From: Paramecium sonneborni
Lineage: Eukaryota > Ciliophora > Oligohymenophorea > Peniculida > Parameciidae
Direction of reading: 5' to 3'
Assembly (NCBI GenBank): GCA_905182985.1
Contig: CAJJDN010000050.1
Location: 248,001-312,000 of the forward strand
DNA: 64,000 nucleotides
The translations under genes were made by a program, and so were the position numbers. Every line of letters begins with the position of its first letter. The stretch's first letter is position 1. The notes beneath the pieces were generated by a model that was given only the letters and a program-made list of their open reading frames with translations, was not told the DNA's origin and searched no databases. Shown piece by piece: positions 38,548 to 51,119 of this stretch.

Positions 38548-40325
38548 TCATATTAAATCTATTACAAATAAATCAGATGTTATTTCTTCATTTAATTCAA
38601 AAAAGGCCAAAAATTTATACATAATATCTTTCAATGCTCCAATTTTAAAATTAAATAATAACATATTTTAAGCCATCTAAGTTAAAATAGTTAAAATCAT
38701 ATTTTTTTCTACTTAGATTTGTTCATATTAACTAAAATTAATATTTTGATAATACTTAGACAATCTTGATTTCTATTATTATTCTTTAATTTTTTCATAG
38801 ATTTATTAAATAATACTTGTTTCCCATAAATCTCTATTTTCCCATACTTAATGTTTAGCAAATTCATTTGATAAAAAATAACATTATATTTTATTTTTTT
38901 CAATTCTTTCTTAATAAAAAGTAAATGAAAGATGCATTAATTATCTAGAAGTTCCTGCATCAAATGTATCTAAGCACTAAAATTATAGAATTTAAATACT
39001 ATTTCTAATAAAGAATTAAATAATTTAAGAACATTTTTAAAAGCAATTGGTCCTAGTTTGAATTATGTATTAAGTCTTTTGTTTTAAATAGCAACAATTA
39101 TTAACATTCTTTATTGATAATTATCTTTAGTTTTATTTTTAACTTCTTAAAATAGTTATGATTATATTTCTTCTTCTTTCCAACAATCATTAATCAATTT
39201 AGCTGCATAATATGTTTCTTATTGTTTTTAATCTTCAGGTTTTGAATCAATTCCAGATTCAATATCTGCAATAATATTCATTACCTTTTCATCATTATTT
39301 AAAGTCAATAATTCATCAAATTCTTTTTAAAAGAACTTTTATAAACTATTGCTAATAAAAGAATTAAGTTAGATAACATCTGATTTTTCAAATAGATTTG
39401 AACCTTCTTATTTAATACTCTAAATAAATTTAGCAACTTCATCTTTTGGAATGATTTCATTTATTACTTCTGTAATTTTCTCTAAATCATATTACACATT
39501 TTTAGAATGTGATACTTCAAAAATCTAAAAGAATTTTATTTATAATTTACAATTTGTCTAATTAAAGTATCCTAAAATATTCCAATTCTTTTTTCTTCTT
39601 ACTCTTACATAGTATTCAAAATTTCTTGCATTTTAGTTTTAGAAGTTTCACAATTCTAATTGAAATCATTTAAAGTTTATTTATATCTTTATTCAAGATC
39701 AAAATATTCCTTTTTTATTTAATTTACCTTATAATATTAATTAATTCTTTTCTTCTCTGAATATTCAGATAATAAATTATATACAACCAATATTGTTGCA
39801 TACTATTCATATTCTCTTTTTTTTTATTTATATTCTTAAAAATTCTATAAACTTAGAATGTATTAATACTTTCTTAAATTCTTGATTTAAGTATTAATTC
39901 TCCTTTTCCATTTTCTTAGCTTCTTCTATTAGTTTTTTTGAAACTGTATTTTATTTTTAAATCAATTATTTAATCTACGTAATTAGATCCTCTCTTATTT
40001 AAGTACATAAACTCTAAGCCTAATATTATCTACTAATTGTTAGACTTTTTAAACAAAATATAGGAACCTTATACATTCTATTAATCACAGAATATTATTA
40101 CTACTATTTCTCATCTAATTTAGTTATATTTGCTATTAGTTTTTCTAGAGATTTTGCATATTTTTCTTCAAGATTTGCTCTTTCTTCATATAAATCTATA
40201 ACTTCTTCAATAATTTTTCTTCCTGTTTATGATTAATTTGCCACTTATGAAAATTATGAAAACAATGATTCTGCATAATTTTATTACATTTAATTAATTA
40301 ATTATCAATTATAATTGGCTAACAT
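38548..40325 (-). CDS. F-BAR domain protein with extra C-terminal helical domain
   Basis: 557 aa; introns of 30, 25, 26 and 23 nt leave 558 codons. The N-terminal FCH/F-BAR signature is VIDLYEERANLEEKYAKSLE-like followed by about 230 residues of coiled coil. F-BAR dimers bend membranes during endocytosis and cytokinesis. The C-terminal 280 residues have ETYYAAKLINDCWKEEEIQ, KNVLKLFNSLLEICLDTFD and NRDLWETSIIQQIYEKI, which resemble the helical domain of SBF2/KIAA0513-type proteins; that match is tentative. No SH3 domain is present, unlike many animal F-BAR proteins. It is divergent from the TTC5 gene with 131 bases between starts. Confidence 0.82.
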
Positions 40326-40456
40326 TTTGTAATACATTGATATACTTTTTTACATACTTTTTATTTTATTTATTTTAATATAAACAAAAACATTCATAAG
40401 AATTATAAGGTTTCTAATGTGTTTATTAATTTTTTTATTTTCGGAATTTAATTTAA

Positions 40457-41818
40457 ATGGAGGAAAAAATATAGGAATTAAAAGTTTAAGTAGATTAATT
40501 AACTGAAGAGGCAGAATATGATTTTTAAAAAGGAGAACATTATAAACCTTAAGTTACATCTATAATTAAATAAATTGATTCTTTAATAGAAAATGAAGAT
40601 TTAGAAAGTAATTTGAATATTTAATATTTTTAGTTTCAAAAAAGCATAAGATAGAGCTTTATTTTTTGAAAGGAAAGGCATCGGATATTCTACCAGAATA
40701 TTCTAAATTTGCTGAAGAAGCCTTGACAAAAGCAGTAAATATTAATTCAAAATGAATTTTTAGATGAAACTTAATCCTTTTCATATAGATAGCTTAAATA
40801 CATTAGGACATATATTATGGAAGAAAAAAGATTATGTTGCTGCAAAACAATGTTTTGAAACTGCAATTGAAAAAGATCCAAATAATATCAAATCATTATA
40901 ATACTTATCAATAGTATTAAGATAAGTTGGAGATCAAAAGGATAAGAGTGCAAATGTTACAAAATCATTAGAAGTAGCAAAGAAAGCATTGACTTTTGAT
41001 TTTAAGAATGCATAATCATGGTATTTGGTTGGAAATGCATATCTTTCTGATTATTTTATGAATCCTAAAAAAAATAATAATGAATTAAATTTGGCTTTAT
41101 CTGCATATAATTAATCAGAAAAGAATTAGAATAGAGAAAATCCTGATTTATATTTTAATAGAGGAAATGTATATTTAATTTATAAATTATAGATTCATTG
41201 TTATTTTGAAGATTATTAATTAGCATTTAATTATTATTTAAAAGCTAATAAGATTGATTAATCATTAACAAATGATACATTAAAATAAGTTTAATAGAAA
41301 GTACTAAAAGTATATGATTTGGTAACTAATAAATGTAGAATAACATAAAAAAAGTTGTCAAATATTGTGAAACAAATTCCTATAGGTTTGAAAGAATAAC
41401 CAAAAGGATTTGATAAACCACTTTAAATGTGTACTATTATAGATTTGAAAGATGGAATAAATTTAGGATTAATTTTAGCTAGTAAAAGTTTGGTAAGTTA
41501 TACAGAGTAAAATACAGTTCCTGCTGGTTTTGTTATAGTTGATAGTAAATTAAATTTTGCTAGTTTATCAATATATAATACTTCATAAGAAATTTATGAG
41601 AAAATAAGGGAATTAACAGATGTATTTATTATAGAACCAGAGGTTAAACAAATAAATTGTGAAATAGATGGAAAAGTAATATAATATAATGATTAAAATA
41701 GCAAATATCTTACATGTGTATATAGGTTAAGGATGCAAATAAGATTTATGTAGAGAATGAAAAAATAGTGAATTAGCTTGCACATTCAATGGTGGTTAAT
41801 TAAACATTTGAAAAATGA
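40457..41818 (+). CDS. TTC5: TTC5 (STRAP) homologue, TPR protein with C-terminal OB-like domain
   Basis: 418 aa; introns of 26, 29, 24 and 26 nt leave 419 codons. The first half has TPR units, including ALTKAMKLNPFHIDSLNTLG and CFETAIEKDPNNIKSLQYLS. SWYLVGNAYLSDYFMNPKK followed by ENPDLYFNRGN is characteristic of TTC5 (SWYMLGNAYLSLFF..GQ, NPDLHLNRA). The second half matches its OB-fold region (CRITQKKLSNIVKQIP, VSYTEQNTVPAGFVIVDS, IEPEVKQIN, and an end like VNGK). In animals TTC5 is a p300/actin cofactor and reads nascent tubulin chains to trigger tubulin mRNA decay. Confidence 0.88.
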
Positions 41819-41983
41819 GATTTTGATCTAAAATATATTTTTGATGGAAGTATCATTATTATGAATATATATTTAATAAAAAATAAAGTATCTATTTATG
41901 AAAAAGTAATGAATATTTATTTAAAAGTAAGAATATCTATATGGTAATATTAAATACAATAAATTAAATTACTAAAATATAAA

Positions 41984-42993
41984 ATGTAACAGGGTGAAGC
42001 TAACATTGCTGAAAAGAGATAAATGAGGAGAGCAAGAACTAATTTTGAAGATTAAACGTAATAGTATATTTTAATTGATATTAGGGAAGAAGGAATGAAT
42101 GAAAAAATGACATGTTATGAAAGTGTTTTAAATTGTTTTGGATCATTTTTTGGAACTTTAAGAGCATGGTTACCATGTTGTTTTTGTTGTTGTCCATATC
42201 CTTATTATGAAATAACATAAGGATAAAAGGGATTGTTATAAAAATTTGGAAAATATTAAAGAACTTTAGAACCTGGACTTCATGAATTTAATCCGTATTG
42301 ATATTATTGTTATATTAATAGTTTTACAGATAGAATCATTCCTGTTAGTACAAAGACATTGTAAATAGATAAAATTATATTATAGTATTATTGATTTAGA
42401 TAGATAACTTATCTTAACTAAAGACAATATAACTGTTAATATTGATACTATTGTCTATTATAGAGTTGTAGATGTATGTAAATCAGCTTATAGAGTTAAA
42501 AAAATTGTTGAAGCTGTTAAAGAAATAACATACGCTGTATTAATTTATTAATTTTCAGACTCTTAGAACTGTTGCTGGTGAACATTCATTATAAGATATT
42601 ATTGAAAATAGATAAAAAATTGCTGATGAAATTGAAGGATTTGTCTTTGATGTAGTTTCAGAATGGGGTATTTCTAAATTATTTATTTTATTAGGAATCT
42701 TTTTAGAACATGTTTTTATTAAGGATATGCAAATGGGAGAAGATTTATAATCATCACTTTCTAATGCTCCTAAAGCTTAAAGATTGGCTTAATCTAAAAT
42801 CATATCTGCAAAAGTAATATTTAATTTACACTAGAGTGATGTTGAAGCTGCTAAATTAATGAGAGAAGCTGCTGATATGTTAGATTCTAAAGCTGCTATG
42901 TAAATTAGATATTTTGAAACCATTTAACTTATTGCCAAAAATAGAAATCCAAAAATTTTATTCCTGTCTATGGACTAAACTTAAAAAAAATGA
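41984..42993 (+). CDS. stomatin/SPFH-family membrane protein
   Basis: 295 aa; five introns of 27, 25, 22, 27 and 21 nt leave 296 codons. The N-terminus has a cysteine-rich hydrophobic hairpin LRAWLPCCFCCCPYPYYE, likely palmitoylated. The SPFH domain follows: GLLQKFGKYQRTLEPGLHEF, then DRIIPVSTKTLIIDLDRQLI, TKDNITVNIDTIVYYRVVD, TLRTVAGEHSLQDIIENRQK, and the helical end SDVEAAKLMREAADMLDSKA. This matches stomatin (GP.G....PC.D, DNVTV.VD.VVYY.V, LRN..GT..L..IL..R). It organises membrane microdomains and oligomers. The third intron is an ORF-ending 22-mer ending CAG. Confidence 0.92.
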
Positions 42994-43138
42994 TTATAGA
43001 TTATAATGATTCATAAATCATAAATAATTTAGTATTTATTTTACTATATAGAAATATACATTTTATTATATAATTATATATGATAGTTTTAAATATGAAA
43101 TGACTCTGATTTATTTTTATTTTAATATCAAATTAAAA

Positions 43139-43948
43139 ATGAATAAGCCAGGAAATTTGGAAATTTTAAATAACTAGTTGAATATCTAAAATAATAAATT
43201 GTCTCTCTAAGTTGAAGTCTTATCATAACAAGTTTAAATACTTTTAAAATAAATTGAATAATTATAAGAAAAAGCAACACATTACTAAAATTTAAAGGAT
43301 GAAAACATCACTCTTAAAAAAGACATTATGAATTTATAAGAATAAATTCAAACACAAGAATTAGAACAATAATTAGTTCTTGAAAATAAATTCCATTCAC
43401 AATTAGAGGAAATGTAAAAACGACATAAAAAACAAATATAAGACTTAAAAACTATATATGAGGATAAAATTATATCGTTATAAAAAGAAAAGTCTTCTAT
43501 CTAAGATTAAGCAATTTAAATGGGAGTATCAAACTAAGCTTCGAAAGCATTAGAATAGTAAGCTTCTAAAATAATATAAATAAGTCATAAGTTAGAGTAA
43601 TTATTTTTTTATTAATCAGAAAAACTTTGTCTGATCTTCCATCTTAAAGCCCAAGTCATGGACACATAGGAATATCTAAAGAAATGTATGATTAAATGCT
43701 AGAACAATTAAAAAGCAAATCAACTAAGAATATAATCTTAGAAAAAATACCAGATTAACAAATTTTGTAAATTCCATTATAAATCATTTAGTTCACAACG
43801 ATATAAGAAAACTTCCTTAGCAAATATAAAAAAGGATCCCAATTTTAGTGTCAAAAGAATTTTACATTATAGTAAACCTTAAGACTCTCCTAGAACATAA
43901 AATTCTGGAAATGCTCTTACAATAAGTACATTAACGAAGAAGTCTTGA
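43139..43948 (+). CDS. coiled-coil protein, 253 aa, unknown
   Basis: Two introns (23 and 25 nt, near 43595 and 43765) leave 254 codons. It begins MNKPGNLEILNNQLNIQNNK and is almost all coiled coil to about residue 150 (LQEQIQTQELEQQLVLENKF, LQKEKSSIQDQAIQMG). A serine/proline-rich stretch (LSDLPSQSPSHGHIGISKE) follows, then a basic tail (FSQRYKKTSLANIKKDPNFS). TGA at 43946-43948. No family is recognised; a cytoskeletal adaptor is a guess. Confidence 0.72.
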
Positions 43949-44110
43949 TCAATATTTTACTTATAAAAATACATTTGATAAAAAGAATGATTCTTAGTCA
44001 TTATTTTAAATAAGTGTCTAAATATTTATTTAATTATATTTAAATTAATGATTAATTTATTATGAATCGCATAACAATCATTATTATTATATATTTTAAT
44101 TAAATAAAAA

Positions 44111-46729
44111 TCAATAGTAATGATTTATTAAATCTATTTCTCTTAAAACTGACTATCTTCCATATCTATTTCTTTACGGAGTTCCAACAACATATGTTGA
44201 AGATGATCGAACTTCTCGAACTGGAGTTGAACGTTTTATTTAAGTTTCAAGAAATGTATTTTTAGATTTTTGATAACATTTTTCATCTATTAATCTACTG
44301 TTATCTTATTTTAATGATTAAACACGACATTCTTAAAAAATATCAATATAAATTTAATACCCATTTCATTTATTAATTTACAACTTTACTTCTCATATTT
44401 TTTTAGTTACTATTACCATTATTAACATTAATCTTTTAGGCTTTTATTTTCTTCTATTAATAATGCAATTTAAGAATGTAACTAAACTACAAATTAATTA
44501 TATTGAATTTATTATGCTTCTGTTAAACCTTTTAATTCCAATCTAAAATTATAATAAATAGATTATACTTATAAACATGATCTATATTAATCAAATGCTT
44601 TTACTAATCTACAATGAGATCTTAAACTTACAATTTAAAATATTCCTATTATTACATTATTTCTGTTTTTAACAACTAATTTTCTGTATTTAAATTTTAT
44701 ATAACATTTTCTAATCCTCTTTTTTCTAATGTAATTTATTAAGAATAATTTTCTAGTTTTTCTCTTTCTTAAGCAATCTCTTTTTCTATTTTAACTTTTA
44801 AACTTGAATCTACAGCTTTTTTTAAAGCCTCTATCTCTTTCTAATGTTTTTCTTTTAGTAAATTTATTTAATCTCTTAATTAAATGGTTTCTATTAATTC
44901 TTAAGTTTATATTTCTATTTTGTTTTCAGCAAATTTTAATTATTAATGAGTTTCTGATAACAACTGTTGTAATTAATTTAAATTAGAAAGAGTTTCTTAT
45001 AACTTATTGCTTATTTTGATATTCTCTTCTTACACTTTATGTAATTTAGTTTACAGCTATTGTATTTCATCTTAAAATCTTTACAATTTCTCAAGTTAAT
45101 CTTTATTTTACATTTCATAATTTTCTTCCATACGAATTGTCTTAAGTTTCCAATTATCTATCTCATTACTCTATTCTACTGCAAGTTATTAAAGTCTATG
45201 TAATTCATTTCTAAGACTTTATATTTATGGTCTTGTTTCTTCAATTTCTTCTCCTTTTATATTACTTTGATAAGATAATTGCTATATATAAGAAGCTTAT
45301 TCATCTATTTTCTGTAATAAAACATTTATTTTTTCATTCAGATTATTAATTTCTTTATTTTTTTATTAAACAATTTGTTCTGTTTACTAAACTTTATAGA
45401 TATAATAATTACTAATTTATTTTATTGTTAATTTTATAACAATTTTATATCAAATTGATTTTGTTATTATTTTAAATACGATGTATTCTCTTAAAATAAT
45501 TTATCAAATTTCAATTTTTAAGCTTCCAATTCTTTATATTACATAAGCAATTATTATTCCTTAATTTATATTTCTTAAGCATTATCTGCTAATTATTTCT
45601 CTAAACTATTTGTTTTGCTAATTTCATTATTTAAATTTAATCTTGTTTAATTTAATAATTTCTATAAATCTTCATTTTCCATAATCACTTATTAAATTTA
45701 TTTTTTAAGATGATTGATTTCCTTGTTATAATTATGTTAATTTTCTTATTGTTATAATTTATGATTTCTATTCAGTTCATTTAAATTATTTTTCATCTAA
45801 TTAATTTCAAGTTTGTATTATTAAAATTCTTAATCATTTCTTTCTAATTACTATCTATCTTCTTTTTCCAATAATTTTAATTCTTCAAATTGTATTATTA
45901 ATTCTTCATACTTAATTCTTCTACTTTCTATATCTTTTTCATAATTAATTAATTTCTATTTTTATTATCTATTTTCATTAAGTTATTATTCTAATGATAT
46001 TTATTATTATTAGATCTTTTCTGTATTCTTTTTTATAAGTGTATCCTATTATTCTATGATATTACTAATTTATTGATTATTATTTAATAACTCATTTCCT
46101 TTTTTCTCTTTAAAATCCAATTATTCTTTAGCCATTTGCAATTCTTTTGAACAATTTTTTAATTTTTCTTCATAAGATTATATAAGCTCTTAATTTTATT
46201 TTAATTCATTCAAAACCTTTTCAACATTTGCAGTAAGATTCTTATTTTATTATTCATACAATTCTCCATAATGAGCTTTCCATTTTTATTCAATTATTTC
46301 TGTTTCAACTTAAAACTTTTTTTACAATGATTCATATTAATAAGAGAGTTCTTCCAATTATATTTATAAACTCTAATTCATTAAAACAACCTTTTCATTT
46401 TCATAAATCATTTTAGTAGTTCTATTTTCTATTGCTCGATATCTATCATCCTTTTATGATTAATAAGCATTCTACAACATTCTTTATTCTTCTAATAATA
46501 AATCTATTTCTCTATTTTTTTCACTTAACTATGATAATAATCTTTCATTTTCTGTTGCTAACATCACAACTTTATTCTCCAATTCTTAAACAGTTAATCT
46601 TTATTAACTATGATTTAACTCTGCTAATAAATCTCTTTGATAAAAATGATAATCCTTTTTATCACTAAGATTACTTATATTATGAAGAGAAGAATCTTTA
46701 TCAAAATGTATCTATCTAGTGTCATACAT
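44111..46729 (-). CDS. long coiled-coil protein, 845 aa, centrosomal/ciliary type
   Basis: Three introns (26, 26 and 29 nt, near 45400, 44555 and 44365) leave 846 codons. The protein is one extended coiled coil, starting MYDTRQIHFDKDSSLHNIS and with continuous heptads such as LLAELNHSQQRLTVQELENK and LEKKGNELLNNNQQ-like segments. The C-terminal 70 residues are basic and polar and not coiled (TQIKRSTPVREVRSSSTYVV). There is no motor or kinase domain. Length and composition are like basal-body or rootlet proteins, but no particular family is assigned. Convergent with the previous gene (162-base gap). Confidence 0.78.
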
Positions 46730-46966
46730 TATATTTAAATTTAAAATTCTTTAAACAGTTAATCAAAATTTTTTATTAATAGATATTCATTACATAAAGT
46801 AAGATTCTTGATACAAGATATATAATCAAATAAGATTCAAACTATAATCTAGAATAGTTTTATAATAATGTAATTGAAAAAAAAAATAAAAATAATAAGA
46901 AATTTGGAACTAAATTCTTTTTTCTTACAATACATATTATAAAAAATAATAATTTATAAATGAATT

Positions 46967-47315
46967 ATGTAGTTTTTCAACATAAATTTGATAAACAAAA
47001 ATAGAGAAAAATTATAATAAAGAAACATTCTTAGAGTAGAACGTTTGTTATCTTTAAACTAAAAAGAATTTGGAAATACTAGCAATAATAGTTTAATGTT
47101 AGATCATAAAAATGAAACAAAATTTAGTTTCCATAGTAGAAAAAATACTCTTTAAATAAAATTGGAATGTTTAGATGATTCTTTTACAATTAAGAAAAAT
47201 GATATGAGTAATTTAAATTAAAATTATTGGTATAATAATATTTTATAAAATTAGGGCAAGATTGGCATATAGATAAACTCAATCAAATAGTGATAGATAA
47301 TATAGAAACTTTTGA
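46967..47315 (+). other. artefact copy of the 107-aa gene at 48026
   Basis: Identical to 48026-48374; see that entry. It would be the only copy if the duplication is collapsed. Confidence 0.7.
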
Positions 47316-47382
47316 GAGAGAATGTTATATTTATATATATTTTTATGATTATAATTATTTATTATAAATAATCAAAAAAAGA

Positions 47383-47990
47383 ATGAGAAAATGGGATGCT
47401 GATGCAAGATTAAAGAGTTATGTGAATTAAATTTTAAATGTTAAATCAACATTAACAAATAACTAAAAAACTACATCAAAAAGTAATCAATCTCTATTAT
47501 TTTGAATTAGAAAAAATTAATAGAGATACTGAATATAGTAGCAATGTAACGAATAGTTCAGATTTAACAGGCATTAAAGATAGCATTCTTTATAAGTAAT
47601 TTGAATATAATGATAATAGATAATTAGTCGAGTACAATTTATAATAATATGCAAATAAGCTATTATTAAGAGGATATAAGAGTGGTTTGCAATAATTAGC
47701 ATAACAATCTCAAGAATAATAAAACTTATTGTTATAAGAAATAAAGTTATTACCTGGACATAAACATAAATTTTTAGATTTATTTAAACAATTAAATGAA
47801 CATATAGGAACTTACAACGACAATACTTCTTAGCCAATAAATCATAATAAATATGTTTAAAATCGAAATACTTTACCTGGATAATTTAATTCACATGGAA
47901 AATTTGAATAAACAAAAGATGTATACATGCAAATTCTAAAGCCAATAAATAGAAAAGCATCAATGAGACATTTTTCACCTTCTTAAGAAA
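47383..47990 (+). other. truncated artefact copy of cyclin-Y-like gene 5' part
   Basis: Same as 48442-49049. The reading frame is cut at the N, about a third of the way through the gene and before the cyclin box. It is not a separate gene unless long reads show otherwise. Confidence 0.8.
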
Positions 47991-47991
47991 N
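47991..47991. other. single-N assembly join
   Basis: Ambiguous base between two identical 1058-bp blocks, the same arrangement as at 27136. Confidence 0.9.
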
Positions 47992-49049
47992 CATATTATA
48001 AAAAATAATAATTTATAAATGAATTATGTAGTTTTTCAACATAAATTTGATAAACAAAAATAGAGAAAAATTATAATAAAGAAACATTCTTAGAGTAGAA
48101 CGTTTGTTATCTTTAAACTAAAAAGAATTTGGAAATACTAGCAATAATAGTTTAATGTTAGATCATAAAAATGAAACAAAATTTAGTTTCCATAGTAGAA
48201 AAAATACTCTTTAAATAAAATTGGAATGTTTAGATGATTCTTTTACAATTAAGAAAAATGATATGAGTAATTTAAATTAAAATTATTGGTATAATAATAT
48301 TTTATAAAATTAGGGCAAGATTGGCATATAGATAAACTCAATCAAATAGTGATAGATAATATAGAAACTTTTGAGAGAGAATGTTATATTTATATATATT
48401 TTTATGATTATAATTATTTATTATAAATAATCAAAAAAAGAATGAGAAAATGGGATGCTGATGCAAGATTAAAGAGTTATGTGAATTAAATTTTAAATGT
48501 TAAATCAACATTAACAAATAACTAAAAAACTACATCAAAAAGTAATCAATCTCTATTATTTTGAATTAGAAAAAATTAATAGAGATACTGAATATAGTAG
48601 CAATGTAACGAATAGTTCAGATTTAACAGGCATTAAAGATAGCATTCTTTATAAGTAATTTGAATATAATGATAATAGATAATTAGTCGAGTACAATTTA
48701 TAATAATATGCAAATAAGCTATTATTAAGAGGATATAAGAGTGGTTTGCAATAATTAGCATAACAATCTCAAGAATAATAAAACTTATTGTTATAAGAAA
48801 TAAAGTTATTACCTGGACATAAACATAAATTTTTAGATTTATTTAAACAATTAAATGAACATATAGGAACTTACAACGACAATACTTCTTAGCCAATAAA
48901 TCATAATAAATATGTTTAAAATCGAAATACTTTACCTGGATAATTTAATTCACATGGAAAATTTGAATAAACAAAAGATGTATACATGCAAATTCTAAAG
49001 CCAATAAATAGAAAAGCATCAATGAGACATTTTTCACCTTCTTAAGAAA
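47992..49049 (+). repeat. copy 2 of 1058-bp direct duplication
   Basis: Second copy. It runs without a break into the rest of the cyclin-Y-like gene. Confidence 0.9.
48026..48374 (+). CDS. small protein, 107 aa, unknown
   Basis: ATG 48026, one 25-nt intron (GTATAATAAT...AATTAG, near 48290), TGA 48372-48374; 108 codons. It begins MQFFNINLINKNREKLQQRN and contains NSLMLDHKNETKFSFHSRKN. Rich in N, K, S and L. The gap of 67 bases before the next ATG is almost pure A/T, which supports a gene boundary here. A competing view would make this the first exon of the cyclin gene, but no join keeps the frame. Confidence 0.55.
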
Positions 49050-50430
49050 TGGCATAAATTAAACCAAGAATACTACCAAAATTAGAATAAGTTTCAAATA
49101 AGGGTAAAAAAGAAAGTTCAATTGAAGAACTTAATTCTAAATAAGTAGATTTATAAATAACAAATTTTAAAAGTGAATAAATACCTTAAAAAAAAGAGGT
49201 TGTTTTAAAACAATCAACTAAAAATATTTAAAATTATAGTAAAAAATTAAATTAGACAAAGAAATAGTTATCTGACTTAAATTAACATTAAGAAAAATCT
49301 TTTAAATTTATTAATAAATTATTATTGATAAATGGAAAAAATTGCAATGAGATTAATTTAGAAAGAGAACAAATAAATTTAATGTATCAATCTTTTGACA
49401 ATGGAAGATTAGCATCAACATTAATTAATATTGATATTGAAGAAATAAGTTATTGTGTTGGGATTTCAATTAAAAAAATGATGGTTATAGCTGATATAGA
49501 TTTGATAAAAAACTTAAATTCAAATGTAATTTTAGAGACTGATGATAAACAATCTATTTAATCAGATAGTATTAAACAAAAATAATATTAGATGAGAATA
49601 TTATAAAAGATGATAATTATGATGAATTCATTTAAAATTAGACCTTTCAAAAAAATCATAATAATGAAAAATAGTCTCCTTAAGATCAAAATTTAGATTA
49701 ATATTAAGATGAAGACTTTGAAGAAAATTTTCTTGAAAATTTAGAAAATAATGATGAATTAATCTGCAATACTGAATTAAATTATTAGAAAGAATAATTC
49801 TAGCCTGATGATCAAAATAAGTTATTATTTAAAACTATTTTAAGTCATTAATTACCTTAATCATAATTTTCAGTTGATACAACTTTAAATTTACAAGAAT
49901 CTATATTATATAATAAAGTTTTTATTGATATGGAAATGCAAAATTATATACCCAATGTAGATATTATACAAAATTATTGTAAAAATATTATGATAACAAC
50001 TAAAATGGAAAGAGAAGTGGCAATTATATCAATGATCTATATAAATAGATTATTGGAATATAATGAAACTTTATAAATAAATTGTTTGAATTGGCAGAAA
50101 ATATTATTTACATCTTTAGTTATGGCTTCTAAAATATGGGATGATGAATCATTTGAAAATAATAATTTTGCTAAAGTTCTTCCTTAATTTTCGACTGTTC
50201 AAATTAATGAGATGGAGAAAGTGTTTTTAAAATTAATTGAATATCATCTATATGTAAATTCAGGAGATTATGCTAAACAATATTTCTTATTGAGAACTTA
50301 TGCTGATAAAAAATAACGAAGTTATGCTGTCAAATAATTAGATATTGCAACTGTTTTGAGATTATAGAAAGGTGTCCAATTGTTGATTAACAAACAATAA
50401 TTTTTAAATACTTTAAATAAAAGTTTTTGA
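48442..50430 (+). CDS. cyclin-Y-like protein with long N-terminal extension
   Basis: 645 aa; introns of 28 nt (near 48541, containing TGA) and 23 nt (near 49570) leave 646 codons. The C-terminal 160 residues hold a cyclin box of the CCNY type: MEREVAIISMIYINRLLEYN, LNWQKILFTSLVMASKIWDD, and INEMEKVFLKLIEYHLYVN with AKQYFLLRTYAD (CCNY: TLVYLERLL, NWKRI..GA.LLASKVWDD, MNEMER.FLELLQF). CCNY binds CDK14/16-type kinases at membranes in animals. The N-terminal part has a SAM-like block (LLLRGYKSGLQQLAQQSQEQ then LLPGHKHKFLDLFKQL) and a polar linker. The 5' third lies in the assembly duplication. Confidence 0.85.
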
Positions 50431-50553
50431 GATTACTTCATATTATAACTATATAAATAAGCTCTTCTTTATTTAATCTTTTGAATGAGATCATAATTTT
50501 CAGTAAAATATAATATTAACATATTTTTAAGAAATAAATTTAAAATATGTAAC

Positions 50554-51119
50554 TCATTTCTTTTTTTATTTAGGATCTGTTTTCTCTTTATAAAGTTAAT
50601 AATAATAAAATACCTTATGCTTTTGTGTCTTTCTTATCGTTTTTCCCTTAATTTTGATCTTTTGGATTTTTTTCCTTTTAATCTTTATTACCCTTTTGAG
50701 GTGATTTATTTTTATCATTTTTATCGTTTTTTTGATCAGCTTTACCATCATTTTTACTAGCTTGAATCTAAGCCTTAAGTTTTTCATCTTAATTTATTAT
50801 ATAATATCCTACTTAATTAGAGTTCTGCTAAAGATTTTGCCATTGTCTGTTGTCGAAACTGTTCTGCTTATTTCTTTTTTTCATATTTTAAAACAGCTTA
50901 AGCTGCATATTCATAAACATTTCCACTTGGAAATCCATCTTTACAAAGTCTTCTCAAAAAATATTCATAAGCAGCTAATACACCACTGTTATTCAATATT
51001 TGCTCTTATCAATATTTTAAATGCATTATACATTTTTATTCTAAAATGTGTTTTTCTTCATTATTTAATTCTGGGTCTCCTTACTATTTTTCTTAAGTAT
51101 CATCCATTGCTCCTTTCAT
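50554..51119 (-). CDS. lysine-rich small protein, 161 aa, unknown
   Basis: Introns of 27, 25 and 28 nt, all ending AAG, leave 162 codons. Residues 1-95 form a folded-looking helical part (MKGAMDDTQEKQQGDPELN, then SGVLAAYEYFLRRLCKDGFP and GNVYEYAAQAVLKYEKKKQA). Residues 100-161 are a charged K/D/Q/N tail (KADQKNDKNDKNKSPQKGN). The first half looks conserved, the tail disordered. No family is named with confidence. The AAG acceptors at all three introns are required for the frame. Confidence 0.72.

Larger units (their letters stand above)
46933..47990 (+). repeat. copy 1 of 1058-bp direct duplication next to an N
   Basis: Starts CATATTATAAAAAATAATAA and ends just before N at 47991. It equals 47992-49049 in length (1058 bp) and in all lines compared. 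Probably an unmerged contig overlap. Confidence 0.9.
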
